A DNA stretch of 32,991 nt from positions 1 to 32,991 of the IMG/VR virus record IMGVR_UViG_3300011189_000026; one strand, 5' to 3'. The DNA comes from a virus. The notes under the pieces were generated by a model, which saw only the letters and a list, made by a program, of their open reading frames with translations, was not told where the DNA came from and did not search any database. Position 1 is the stretch's first letter, and each line of letters starts with the position of its first letter. This document shows, piece after piece, positions 14,390 to 26,400 of this stretch. The translations under genes and the position numbers were made by a program.

Positions 14390-17140
14390 TCACCCCGCCG
14401 CGAAGAACGCTTGCAGCAATGCCGTAAGCGAGGAGTTGAGTCCGCCAGACAGGATGACCACACCACCGCCGTATGCAGAGGGAGCATCTGAAGGCTTGTT
14501 TTCAGCAGTGATCAGCTCACTGAGGATGCCGTCTGTACCATTGGCGACCGTCACCACGCCAGATGCTGCTGGAACTTGGAGAGCGGTGAGTTGGCCCAAT
14601 AGGTTGACGATCCGGTTGATGATCGCCTGGACCTCAAGGATGCGCGCCTCGATGAACTCGATGTAGCGAAGGATGACATCCACGATGCTGTCGATGCCGG
14701 CCTTGATCGAGTTTAGCCAGTCCACGATGGTGTCAAGGAACGCTTCAATCGGAGGAAGCCCTTGCGGGAGCAAGCGGATGGCGATCCAACCCCCTTCCCC
14801 ACCCGGAGGGCGGTTGAGCGTCAGGGGAGCCGCAGCGATGCCGAGCACAACCTGGGCTGCCGACAGCACTTCCCCACTGTTGTACTCGTGGAACACGTTG
14901 CGAGTGAAGTAGATGGGCTCCACGTTCTCGCCCGAGCGGTGGTACACAACCGGAGAGCGGTCCGCTGAACCATCGCCCTCGATGAAGACAGAGGTGTTCG
15001 CACCGGGACGTGTGCGGAAACCCGGGGGCCGTGACAACGTGACGCCACCCGGCTCCGAAAAGCGCTCCATCAGGTTCGTGGGATCAACAGCCAGAGCGAA
15101 GGGGTTGAGCGCGACACCTTGCTTGGGAGACGCTCCCAGGAATGTCGTCGTGTCGAGGGACTCCAAGATGGTCAAGTCCGGCAGCCGGATGTCGTAGTCG
15201 CTCCACTTGAACGCGCTCTCGCCGGTAAGGACCGCGCCGTTTGTGACCACCAACTCCTCGATGGTCGGACCCATGTTGCCGCTACGTCGGTAGAGCTGGT
15301 TGGCCACACTGCGGCAGCGGCGTAGGACCGCTCTGCGAAACTTGGCGGGGGCGAGGCGGTCACGCCGGTAGAACTTGGCCGGGTTGCGACCGACAACCAT
15401 GGGGACGACGAACCTCGCGATGTCCTCAAGTCCCGTGGGGGTCTCCACCACCAGAGGAAACTTGCGGTCCCTCTTTTGGATCAAGGCGAACAGATCATCT
15501 TGGGCGTCGTGAAGGTTGTCCAGCTTTTCCTGAGTGGTCCTGCCAGCGATGACGAGGTCTTCTCCCGTCGTGCCCAAGTCCTGTGGCGTCAGCCCACTGA
15601 CACCCACCAAGGCTTGTGAGCGTGCCGTCACGATGCGCTGAGCAGATTCGATCTCCTCGTTCAGTTCCGCGAGGGCCGCCTCGTTGTCAGCCCCATCCTC
15701 CTCACCCGCGCCCACGGGGCCCAAGGTCAAGTCAGCGCGAGAGAGCACAACTACGGCCAAAGCAGCTGTGACCGTGTCGAGGAACTGCGAGGTGGAGGCA
15801 CTCGGGAACGAGATCTCTACGGGAGATGAGGCGGGGCCCCGGTCCTGGTAGTTCAGGGGGTTGCCTTCCACCGTCATGGGAACAGCCTTCCCCGCTTGAC
15901 TGGAGGACGTGATCACTTGTTCGGTGATGGTCCACTTGTAGGTGCTGGCATCAGTGACATTGGGCGAGACCGCTGCCACGCGCACAAAAGCGGTGGTCGC
16001 CTGCTCCCCCACCCGAGCTGTGACTTTCCCACTGCTCTGAACCTCGAAGTCCGCCTCGTAGGGCATCTCCTCTTGTGGGATGCGGATGCTGAACCCTTGA
16101 GCGACGTTGCGCATCAGAGCGCCTGCACTCCCACCCGTCTGCACAAAGAAGGTCTTCTGGAGAAGGTACCTGTTCCCACTCTTCAGCTTGTCGACAGGGA
16201 TGGGAGCAGGGTCGTTCACGTCCCGCATCGCCACCAAGCGTGCTGCCCCAGCCTTCAGCTCCTTGTTGCCCTCGATCGCATCGTCCCCACCGAGCGACAC
16301 ACCGTTGGTGTCGATCTGGTCATGGCCGCCGTAGAAACGAAAGGGGCGACCTCGGTTGTCCACCGTGAGGCCAAAGGCGCGAGTTTGTCCGCCCTCCTCG
16401 TTCTCTGCGTTGGCAGTGGGAGCTTCCCAAGCCAGGAGCAACCCGTCCTTGATCGTAGATACCTCCACCAAGAACCCGTAGGGTGCTGGTAGAGGCCACT
16501 CGATGGGTGACGCCTTGGCGGGCGGAGCCATGTTCCAGCGGACCAAGGCTGTGTCTTGAACCAGCCCACCAGTGTTGAACGCAGGCTTCAGGCCCCCGAA
16601 CTTGGTGATCGCATCGTTCTCAGCCCCATAGACCACTTCGAGCCCGACAGGGACGCTGAACTGCTTGATGTCCCCGTCCTGGCCAAAGAACTTCATGATC
16701 CGGTGGATCAAAACGATCAGGGTAGCGATGGCAGTGGGGTCCACCGAGACGTACAAGAACACTGCGATGACAGAGCTGTTGGAGCTGAAGGCCGGCCGCG
16801 TTGGATCACTTCGGTCGGTGAGACGGCCAACCATACGACGCTCGTATGCCTGAAACCCTCCAAGCAGCTCGTCGAAGGGCCACTGTGGGTTGAGGTCTCC
16901 CGAGATGTAGATGCCGAGCTGTCGGATGTCTTCGAGGAATGATTCGATCTCGTCGATGATCGCTTCGATGATGGCGGCCAGAGGGTTCAGGAACCCCACC
17001 AGGAAAGCCTTGACGATCTGGAGGATCTTCAGAGCAATGTTGAGAATCTTCAACAGCGCCTGAGCGAACGACTCGATGATCTCGGCCAGATCGACGACGG
17101 CATCTGGGACGCCGATCTGGATGTTTCCCCACTGTGCCAC
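14390..17140 (-). CDS. Large structural protein with hydrophobic helical ends
   Basis: A 916-residue protein. Residues ~12-85 form a very long amphipathic/hydrophobic helical stretch (FAQALLKILNIALKILQIVK and on), and a similar one lies near residues 790-850 (WLNSIKAGIDSIVDVILRYI and on); the middle is beta-rich, with a helical segment around 500-560. The C-terminal motif with DGTDGILSELITAENKP and YGGGVVILSGGL is one I recall from homologous proteins of large phages. The paired helical ends could bundle in the baseplate or touch the host membrane during injection; this is inference. Start is GTG 17140 with GGGGGGAG four bases upstream; the previous stop is immediately adjacent. Not a typical tape measure, since most of its length is not helical. 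Confidence 0.7.
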   Translation of the reverse strand: MAQWGNIQIGVPDAVVDLAEIIESFAQALLKILNIALKILQIVKAFLVGFLNPLAAIIEAIIDEIESFLEDIRQLGIYISGDLNPQWPFDELLGGFQAYERRMVGRLTDRSDPTRPAFSSNSSVIAVFLYVSVDPTAIATLIVLIHRIMKFFGQDGDIKQFSVPVGLEVVYGAENDAITKFGGLKPAFNTGGLVQDTALVRWNMAPPAKASPIEWPLPAPYGFLVEVSTIKDGLLLAWEAPTANAENEEGGQTRAFGLTVDNRGRPFRFYGGHDQIDTNGVSLGGDDAIEGNKELKAGAARLVAMRDVNDPAPIPVDKLKSGNRYLLQKTFFVQTGGSAGALMRNVAQGFSIRIPQEEMPYEADFEVQSSGKVTARVGEQATTAFVRVAAVSPNVTDASTYKWTITEQVITSSSQAGKAVPMTVEGNPLNYQDRGPASSPVEISFPSASTSQFLDTVTAALAVVVLSRADLTLGPVGAGEEDGADNEAALAELNEEIESAQRIVTARSQALVGVSGLTPQDLGTTGEDLVIAGRTTQEKLDNLHDAQDDLFALIQKRDRKFPLVVETPTGLEDIARFVVPMVVGRNPAKFYRRDRLAPAKFRRAVLRRCRSVANQLYRRSGNMGPTIEELVVTNGAVLTGESAFKWSDYDIRLPDLTILESLDTTTFLGASPKQGVALNPFALAVDPTNLMERFSEPGGVTLSRPPGFRTRPGANTSVFIEGDGSADRSPVVYHRSGENVEPIYFTRNVFHEYNSGEVLSAAQVVLGIAAAPLTLNRPPGGEGGWIAIRLLPQGLPPIEAFLDTIVDWLNSIKAGIDSIVDVILRYIEFIEARILEVQAIINRIVNLLGQLTALQVPAASGVVTVANGTDGILSELITAENKPSDAPSAYGGGVVILSGGLNSSLTALLQAFFAAG

Positions 17141-17383
17141 CTAGCTCCCCCCGCCGTGCTTCAGCCGTGCCACATCGGCATGCAGCTTCGCCACGGTCCG
17201 CTGATCCTGCTCCAGCTGGTGTTCCAACAGGCCCTTGGCCTTCTCCAGCATGGAGCGCTGACGCTCCAACAGAGGCGACTCGACCTTGCGCTCTTCCGAC
17301 TCCTCCCACTTCCCGTTCACAGGGACGCCTAGTCCTCGGAGGACGCGCTTGATCTCGTCGATGTCATGAATGGTCTCGGACAT
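17141..17383 (-). CDS. Small coiled-coil protein
   Basis: An 80-residue, highly charged protein. Residues ~42-72 have coiled-coil character (ERQRSMLEKAKGLLEHQLEQ and DQRTVAKLHADVARL). The start ATG 17383 has GGAG six bases upstream; an in-frame TTG at 17401 without a site is rejected. It lies between the giant gene and the 916-residue gene and directly abuts the latter. A chaperone or small linking protein would fit; nothing is diagnostic. Confidence 0.65.
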   Translation of the reverse strand: MSETIHDIDEIKRVLRGLGVPVNGKWEESEERKVESPLLERQRSMLEKAKGLLEHQLEQDQRTVAKLHADVARLKHGGGS

Positions 17384-17419
17384 CACCTGCTCCCTGTACA
17401 AAGCGGTTCGATAGGCGGA

Positions 17420-20400
17420 TTAGGCGTCACCGAGGCCCTCCTGAAGACGCAGCAGGTCCTCTTGCTCTTGCAGAAGGCGGGGCAGCTCGGCGTCGAACCG
17501 AGCGATGGCCGGGAGCGTGCCGTTGATCTTGTCGGAGCGGAAGCGGATCCAGGCGAAGCGAAGACCACGCAGCCTGTCTGTGCGGTCCAGCACGTCATCC
17601 ACACGGTCAGGCAACACTGGGCGGCCCGAACCTGGACTGAGACCCTCTCCCAAAGCATCCTCCTCGAAAGACGAGTATGGGGGGCCGGTCGTGATGTTGG
17701 GAGGGCGAGTGGTGTCGAGCCGCGTGTCGAGGATCCAGAAGCGACGGTCGAGAACGGACAGGCAGTCCGAGGTGTTCAAGAAGGGCGCAACATCAACCTC
17801 ACCCGAAAGCGTGGTCAACGCCTCGTTGCTCGGCACACCGAGACCGTCTGTCGCGCTGGAGGGTAGGTCCGTGATGTGGTCGTCACGCTGGAACACGAAG
17901 TAGTCGCCCTGCTTCGTCCCGTCGGATGGACCGGTGATCTCCTCAATCCAAGAGAGGATGCGTTCACGGTGCATCAACACGAGATCGATGGTCTCGTCGC
18001 TGAAGATGCCAGAGGGCCGGATGATCCGGTAGCTGAAAGGCTCGATGCTCTTGAACGTGCCGTCTTGGTACGAGTTGGACCCGTCTGCAACCTGGGTGAC
18101 TCTCAGGTCCATCTGACCTTCGGGCCCACCAGGACCTGTGGACACCGTCGGATAGACCGCAAATTCCTGACCACTCGCGCCGAACACTACGTTCGTCGAG
18201 CTGTCAGGACCACTGAACGTGGACTCCCCGTTCAGCTCAAGACCCGCTGCGTCAGCTGCGGGGCCCAGCGCTGTGATTCGGTAGTAGCCTCGGTTGTCGT
18301 CCAGATCAGAAACAGGCCGGGCAACATGCTCGGCTCGGGCCGGAACGCCAGTGTCTCCGAAGGGCCGCACACCATCCTCTGGCGGACTGGTCTGGCCCGT
18401 TGGACCGGACAGCTCACCCGCAGGATCGATGATGACGATGTCGCCCACCTGAGCGCCAATCGAGGTCAAGTTCACGCCATTGTCGGAGAGTACGTTGACC
18501 GTGCCCGCTCGACCCCCCGTGTCTGCCACAGGGTTGGCCGTTGAGCTGAACACCTTGGTCTCGGTGATCAAGCCCAACAACTCTTCGTTGCTCTGTTCAT
18601 GGGGAACAGGTGCTGTGCGAAGGTAGATGTAGAGCTTGTCGCCAACCGAAACCGGTTGGGTGAAGCCGGGCTTGGTGAGCAAGATGTCGGTGGCGTTCAG
18701 AAGCAGGCCAACACGGGCACGATCGACCTCGTTTCCGCTCGCATCCAGCAAGAGGACATCGTCTCCTGCGTTGATGTTCACATCCTCGCTGTTGAGATCT
18801 CCAAGTTGAGTCGCCGTGCCGAAAGTGGCGGTGTCCAACTCAAGGAGCCGGGTGGCGGGGGTGTAGCCGCCTACCTCCGCGCGACGAGTTTCGTAGGCGA
18901 AGCGCAAGGGTTCGAGGTTGTTGCCAATGCCGTCGAGAAGCTCCCTGAAACGACGGATCCTGCGAACCTGGAAGGTGACCCGCTCTCCGCTCGCCGTGTA
19001 GAGGGCCTCGATGGTGGTGCCGGCGTCAGGGACATCGCCAGTCGTGTTGATGACCAGCTCACGCGTGAAGTAGTCGACCGTCGAGCTGCCCGGCGTTCCG
19101 GAGCCTGCGAAGCCACCCGCGCCATCGTCCGTCATGGCCACAGTCGCGGCACCGCTCGTCCATGAGATCGTGAGCGAGCCTGGGGTGATGGGGTTCTCTG
19201 GGAGGTCGAGGGTCCCTTCACCCAGCACTGCACCCGAAGTCTTCCAGATGGCAATGAGACCGTCCGTCTCGGTGCCGTCCTCCACCTCCTCTTGGTTCGG
19301 GGACTGGTAGAACGTGCTCGTGTCACGCATACCGACTTCGTTTGCTGAGAGGCCCGTAGAGGAGTCCACGACCTTCACACCACCCGTGGCAAGGTCGAGA
19401 CACGTGAGCGGCCAGGAAGGCTCAAGGAAGACACCCGCGAGGGCTTGGTAGCCCGCGACCCCGGACGGATCTGCCGTGCCGTTGGCAAGCACCAAACTGG
19501 ACGCCGTGAACTTGTCTCCGGGCAGCACGCAGGCCACATCCGAGGTGTCGCCCGTCCCGTCTGTGTGGACGTTGTCCCACACCGTCGCTGTGATCGAGCT
19601 GATGTCCATGTAGTCAGCCACGTTGTCGTAGATGATCTCGGTGGGGTCCGGAAGGAATGTCGTGCTGGGCGTCTTCGCAGCAACCACCACATCGACAGTG
19701 TCCGCCCCGTTGGCGAGGGTGCTGCCGCTTGAGTAGGAGAACGTTTGGGCGCGAGCGCCACTCGTCACATCCTGGGGACTGTAGAAGCTCGGGTTGCTGA
19801 GGGTCAGCTCGCGGAGACCACCGGCAGTCGTCTCCCCATTGCCGAAGGACACAGTGTTGTTGTCTGGGAGCGGGGCAGCAAAGCCTCCCACGGGGAGGTA
19901 GGCGAAGCCCGAGACTCTCAACCCGGCGAGCGCTGCTGTGTCGAAGTCGTTGTTCGTGACGAGCGTGCCGTCAGCCGTCAGACCTGACCCACCAGTGATT
20001 GTGAACACACCCGCAGGTGTGAAGCTCGTGTAGGCCACACTGATGACCGTCGTTGGGTCCGAGATGTTGGGGATGACATAGAGCCTTCCCGAAGGAGCCC
20101 ACGCGAACCCGCCTGGACCCGGACCATCCACGCTGCTGATGGTGATCTCACGGGGAGCACCTCCCCCAACGTTCGACGACACCACAACTGGGAACTCGAT
20201 CTGAACCCACCCAGCAGAGCTTGGAGCAGTGGCCACGGGAGACGACGTGTTCGCGCCTTGAGTGGACCCAGCTTCGGGCACCGAGTGCCGCACAAGATAC
20301 GTGCCCTGCTTGACGCCGCCAGAGCCTGAAGCAGCTGCTGTGACATAAGCCACGTCGCCCGCTTCGACATTGGTGAGAGCGCCTGTGCCGGCTGTGACAT

Positions 20401-23400
20401 CGAGGAGCGCCTCGGTGCCGTCGAGCGCTGACCCGTCCCCACTCAGAATGGACCCTGCCTCGCCTTCGTCCGAAGACGGGATGGCCGAGAATGTCACCGG
20501 TGCGGAGGTGGTGAGAGCCGTGTTTCCGTAGCCCTCGAACGCCATCGCCTTGACCCGACCCTCGGTGAACGGAGGTCCACCGGAAGGACCAAAGGTGCCT
20601 ACGACCCCTGTGGTCGCATCTCGCGGAAGGAACGTGAGCGGGAGAAGGTTGTTGATGTTCGTGGAGTCGTTCACATCGCAGTCGTCGTTGCCCGAGCACG
20701 TCACCCGTCGAACGAACAGACCTCCATCTACAGGAACTGCCCCCACCGTGGTGGTGCCGCGTGGCAACACGGTGCTCAAGTCGTAGCTCTCTTGGAAGGT
20801 CAGACGGTCTTCGAGGATGTGCCCTGTGTCGCTGCCTGCGGAGGCGATCCCACCGACCCACGTGTCCACAGTGATGGCGATGTTGTAAGGGACTGTGGGC
20901 CCCGGTGCGGCCGTGCCCAGCGCGGTGAAGTCGACGAACCCGACAGCAGGGATGCTGATCTTCTTGTCGTCGAACTTGACCGTGCTTCCGATGGGCGCAA
21001 CCCCAAGCGTCCCAGCGGCCGTGGCTCCCGCGATGGTGATGGTCTCCACCAACAACCCCGTGCCTGGATCGAAGAACTGGATGAAGATGCGGTTCTCGTT
21101 CGGGAAGGGGAAACTCGTGCCGTCCACGATGTCATTGAGACCCCCAGATGTGGTGGCCGTGCCGTCATCAAAGATCAACCCGCCAACACTGGAGATGTCG
21201 ATCTCTGTGGTGGTGCCTGCGACCTCCTCCACTACGGCACCCGATGCGCCGGTGGGATCAAGGTGGGTCATCGCGTTCACGAAGATGTAGCGGAACCGGT
21301 CGCCCAACTGGGTGGCTGCTGGGAAGCGAGGTGGTTCGATATGGCCCAAGGTGCTGTCGACCTCGCCAATAGAGAGGATGCCTTGGGAGCTGGCTGGGAG
21401 CCCACCGCTTGAAGGAACCTCGACCATCAACACGTCGTAGCGACGAGCGTCGCCCACCCCTGAGTTGGGTGTGTACGCACCGCCCGTAGGCTCCAGATCA
21501 ATTCCTGTGAGAAGGGTCGCTGCGGGCGGTCCCCCAAGCCCAGAGGGCGAGATCACGGTCCCGTCGGTGCCGACGATCTCTTGCGGATAGACCGACTGCG
21601 GGGTCGGACTGTCTGTGGTGAGAATGCTGGTGACGACTGACTGCACCGAGCCGAGGCGCTCCAGTTCGGTCGTCCCTCCGATGTCCAGGTACGGGATGCC
21701 GTAGTCCCCCGAGTCGTTGACGATCTCGCCTCGAAGCGCAGGGAACTCATGTGGAGTGCGCTGGTTGTTCACGAACTCCACATCCGCTTCGATGGTTGAG
21801 AGCGGAGATGGACCGTTTTGACCCAGCAGCTCCTTCAACCCAAAGGGTGAGGGGTCCTTCCAGCTTGGGAGAGAGAGGTCGCGGAACTCACCCGAGTTCT
21901 TGTTGATGCCCACATCAAACCCGCGCCGGTAGATCGGCAGGGACTCATTCGCCTCTTGCTGCTCTTCGACAGTAGGGGTGTCGTTGGCATCCGATGTGTC
22001 GAGCGCACCGGGAGGCGTCACGTAGATGGTGTCGCCCTTGAACAGCTCCACGGGGGAGCCTTCCAGCTCGCCTGCCCCGAGAGCTAGCAGATCATTGCCG
22101 GACTCGATGTCGTTCCCGTCGTCATCAACGAATGTGATCAAGCAGCCCTGGTAGACAGCCCCCACGAAGATGCCGCCGTAGGAAGGGTCAATGTCGAAGA
22201 GGCCCCCAAAGAGACCCGTCCCGATGGTTTTCTGGGCGTTGCCCACAGCGAAGGTGCTGCCATCGGGGCGGCCGAACGCCACCTGAGGAAGCAGGTTCTC
22301 TTTCCGATCGAGCGGCTTGAACGGCGGGGTCGAGAACTCCGCGTCACCCGTCAGCAAGTCCGCGAGGGTCCCGCCTTCCGAGATGAACTTCGAGGGGTCC
22401 GGCAAGCCCGTATCTGGGTTCACCGGGAAGTCCTTCAGGAAGAGGGGTGTGGCGATGACCGTGGGAAGGTCTTCCGTGAGAGGCTCGATGTCCGGGAAGC
22501 CTGTTGGACTGTAGGCCCAGATGCGAGCCCTAGCGCGACGGGCTCTGATCTCAGCATCCGTCGTGTTGACGATGGTTCCGAGAGCTGGGTTGCTGAGCGA
22601 GCCGATGGGGCTGCGGAAGGTGCTGCCGAACACCGCGCCTTCCCCCTTGAACAGCGACGGAGGCTCCAACATCTTGCTGAAGGCGTACACACCAGGATCG
22701 CCGGTCAGCGCGTCGGCTTTCAATCCCGGGTACGTCGTGGTGAAGACGAGGGTTGCCTGGGGGAAGATGCGCGAGAACCTATGGTTCTCCCCCATCTGAC
22801 GGAAGTCGCCAAGAGCCTTCAGCCTCGGGAAGGGCGGAAAGCCCAGAGTGATCTTCGGACGCTGGATGCCTACGAGAACCCAGTCGTCGATGTCGTTCTT
22901 GATCAGCGGGCGTTGCTGATCCGAGTAGAACCGAAGCAGGTTCGGGTCCATGAAGTCGCCTTCGACTTCAAGGGAGGTGGGGTCCTGCGTTGCGGTCTCG
23001 GGATCGACGATGATGTCGTCGCCGTTCGGCTCGATGCCAGTGGGGCTTGCGCTCGTGAACACCCGGAACCACACCGTGCGGGGGTTCAGCACACCAGTGA
23101 TCTGATCTTCCCAGCCAGGAGGTGGATAGACCTTGTCGCGTCCCACGAAGAACCGGAACTTGCCGTCCCTGTCTCCAATGACGCCGCCATTCGACCCCAT
23201 GGACTCCACGAGCTGCTCGAACGAGACGATGGCCTCGTTGTACAAGCTGATGAAGGTGCGGCTGGCCCGGTCTTGATCGACGAGGTCCTGACGCTGAGAC
23301 GTGAGGCCCAAGCTCCCCTGTTCGTAGTTCTTCGGCTCGCCCGGAGCCGCAGTGATGGGCCCCCCTGTTGCCGACTGCGAAGCGGCAGCAGCCGCGACGT

Positions 23401-26400
23401 TCTGAGCGACCTCTCCCATGTACGAGCGCAGCGGGACCGCCCGGAAGTAGAAGCTGTCCGGGCTGCGGAAGGTGTAGCTGGCCTGGAGAACACTGCCGAG
23501 AATGAGCCCTTCCTCGTCCGGGATCTTGATGTGGCTGTAGTTGGCCCGGAAGCGGGGGAAGTTGAGCACGCCCCCTGCCACGAACGGGGCCAACACCCCG
23601 AGGCGGGTGTGCAAGAACACCAACCGCTCACCGGGCTTGAGGGCCGGGTACTGCTCCAAGAGCGTCACCGCCCCCGTGTTCGCGTTGATGCTGTACTCGA
23701 CATTGGGAACCAGCGTGCGGCCTGGGATGGGGCTCCCAATGTCGTCCGTCGACCCCAACAACACCAACGCCGACGGCTCGCCTTCAACCACGGCTCCCAT
23801 GCCAAGGAAGTCCCGTGGCCCTGGCGGGTAGATGGGACGAACACTGATCTTCACCGTGTCGAACAGAGGCGAGAAACCCTTGGGGAACGGGGTGGTTACG
23901 TCTACGCGAGTCGTGAGGCCGTCATCCGACAGCGTCCCAGCTGAGATCAGAAGCGGGTAGCCTCCCATCTCCAACAGGTGGCCCGGAACTGCGTACGTCG
24001 TCACGTCGCCGTAGAAGATGATCGACAGCATGCCCCGATCGACGGGCTCATAGGTGGCCGACAGGGGAAGCAAGAACCCCGCGTTTGCCGTTGTGGGGGT
24101 GCCAGCGATCTCGGTCGTGACAGGCTCTGAAGTCAGCAGGCTGTTGAGATCATTTCCGGGAGAGCGCGACCCCACTTCATTGAGAGTCTCGGGGAAGATC
24201 GTCACCGTCGTCAGATCTGCGCCAGCATCGTAGGACGCACCTACGATGTAGATCGGGGTCTCTCCGATGCGAAGGAGCTTGCCGGGAACCATCAACGAGG
24301 TGCGGTCGGAAGCGAGCGTGAAGACCGTCGTCTCAGCATCGAGGAAGAATGGAGGCCGGAACACAGGGAGGGTGGAGGCCGAGTAGGACTCCTCTCCTCC
24401 GAAAGCTTCGAGGACGGCGTAGTTGATGCGAACAGAGGTACCAGACTCAACGCTCTCGACGAAGCTCACCTGCCCTAGATCGAGATCAAAAGCAGAGGTG
24501 TCGATGGAGCCGTAGTTCTGGCGGTTGGCACCCACCCACACAACTGGCTCTGGGGGGCTCACAACCGTGCGGCCCGTGGGGTTGAAGTTGTAGAGCCGAT
24601 CGTTGGCCTCGGTACACTCCTCTTCCACGACCAGAAGCGGGAGGAACTCAGTGATCTCGGTCGTGTTCCCGTCGTCGTCCGTGACAACGGAGCCATCCGT
24701 TTTCGCCTGGAAGTAGCTGACCTCCACAATCTGACCGTCGCGCAGAGGGCGGTTGAAGTACACCGTGCCAGAGAGAGGGCTGATGACTACGTCGAGACCC
24801 CTCTCTGTGATCATCAGCTCCGTGAAGTAGGCCGTGCTCCCAGCTTCCGACGCCATGTCAGCGGTGCTGAAGTTCAACGTCCCATCGGAGGGCTCGATCT
24901 CCACTTCCCCAGCTGCCAGAACGTCGGGGTCGAGGTAGCTCTCGAAGTAGTAGACCTGCGAGCCCTCGTAGGCTTCGAGGATGTCGTTCGCGAACTGAAT
25001 TTCGCCATCGATGCCGGAGCCCACCGCGCCGACCTCAACCTCATCAGTGAGCGTCGAAGGGTCCGAGAACGCTGAGACGAGCGTCATGTTGACGCCCAGC
25101 GTGTAGGGGTTGGAGCCCACCTGGATGATGAAGCTGGGATCAGTCGCAGATGCTGTGCTGTAGTGTGGATCGGACAGATCAGGGACCGCCAGACCGCTGT
25201 TGGACAAGATGCCCAACTCGGTGTTCGCCAACACCGTGGCTGTCGCCTCTGCATTCCCGCTTTCCAAGCCGAAGCGCACACGGATGTCGCGACCACGCTG
25301 GATGGATTCGGTGGCCACAGCTGCCAGTCGAGCAGAGGCTTGGGCCGTCTTGTTCGCGGGGAGGCTTCCCACTGACGACAACTGGCGCACCTTGAAGGGC
25401 TCGTCCGGGAGGTGGTTGAACTCCTCGTACTGGATGTCAGCCACGACGCCAGGATCGAACGTGTCGAGGTCGTACGCCTCGTAGATGCGGTAGGCGATGA
25501 ACTCGTCGGGCCCGGCCAACAGAGGGGCATCCAATACTTCCAACGTTGTCTCGCTGGGCACGCCCGAGATCACATACCAACCAAGGAGGTCGCCGGCCTC
25601 AATCTGGAGGAGGTAGCCCGGAAGAACCCCGTCGGTGATCCACGTTGCATTGGGGTCTGAGAAGACAGCTGTGAGCCCCGAGCCTGTCACGGTACCTGCG
25701 GAGCCCACTGCCGCCTGCCCACCGATGTTGTTCGCCAGAAGCGCTTGGCCCAGGTTGCCCCCGCCCGGCAGAACGTAGTCGTCACCCAGAGTGAGAGGGG
25801 TGAACGCTCCACCTGTGGAGGCGAGGTACAGACCATTGCCGGGCTCGACTGCCGGATGCAGTGTCGCACCCAGAACCGATGGGTTGCCCAAAGGAAGTGA
25901 CGTGCTCGGCGCGGTCACCTGACCCGTCACCGAAGCCTGCTCGATCCAAGCAAACCTACGGTTGCCGGCGAACTCGTACCGCACGTCCTTGTAGTTCTCC
26001 AGCAACGTGAGACTCAGTCCCTCGACAAGCTGGAAGAAGATGTCCACATCGTAGCCAGCCACATCTTGAAGAGGGGGGTTGTCTACGGTGAAGTACGGGT
26101 TGGCGATCACGCTGCCGGTCAGCAACGTCTCGCTGAAGATCCCCCGGGCGTTGAAGTCCGGCGTCTCACTGGAACGGTCGCGGTTGGTGGGGCTCCTGAA
26201 GAGCCCGACGCTGGACCCGTTGTCCGCCAGCCAGTTCTCGGATGCGCTGCTGTCGATGCGCCAGCCAGGGAGCAGGCCCAAGATAGCCGCGCCAGAGAGG
26301 TCGCGAACGGACGCAGAGGGACCAAAGGCGATCTCGATGGAGCTGTCCCCTTCGAGCACAATTCGACCGTTGAGTGCTGTCGCCGAGCCCGTGCCCGTGA

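Noticed and set aside
22781-23944. 387-residue plus-strand ORF
   Set aside because: Antisense to the giant gene in GC-rich DNA; composition (Arg, Ala, Val, His) is that of a mirror frame, with no domain or start signal.
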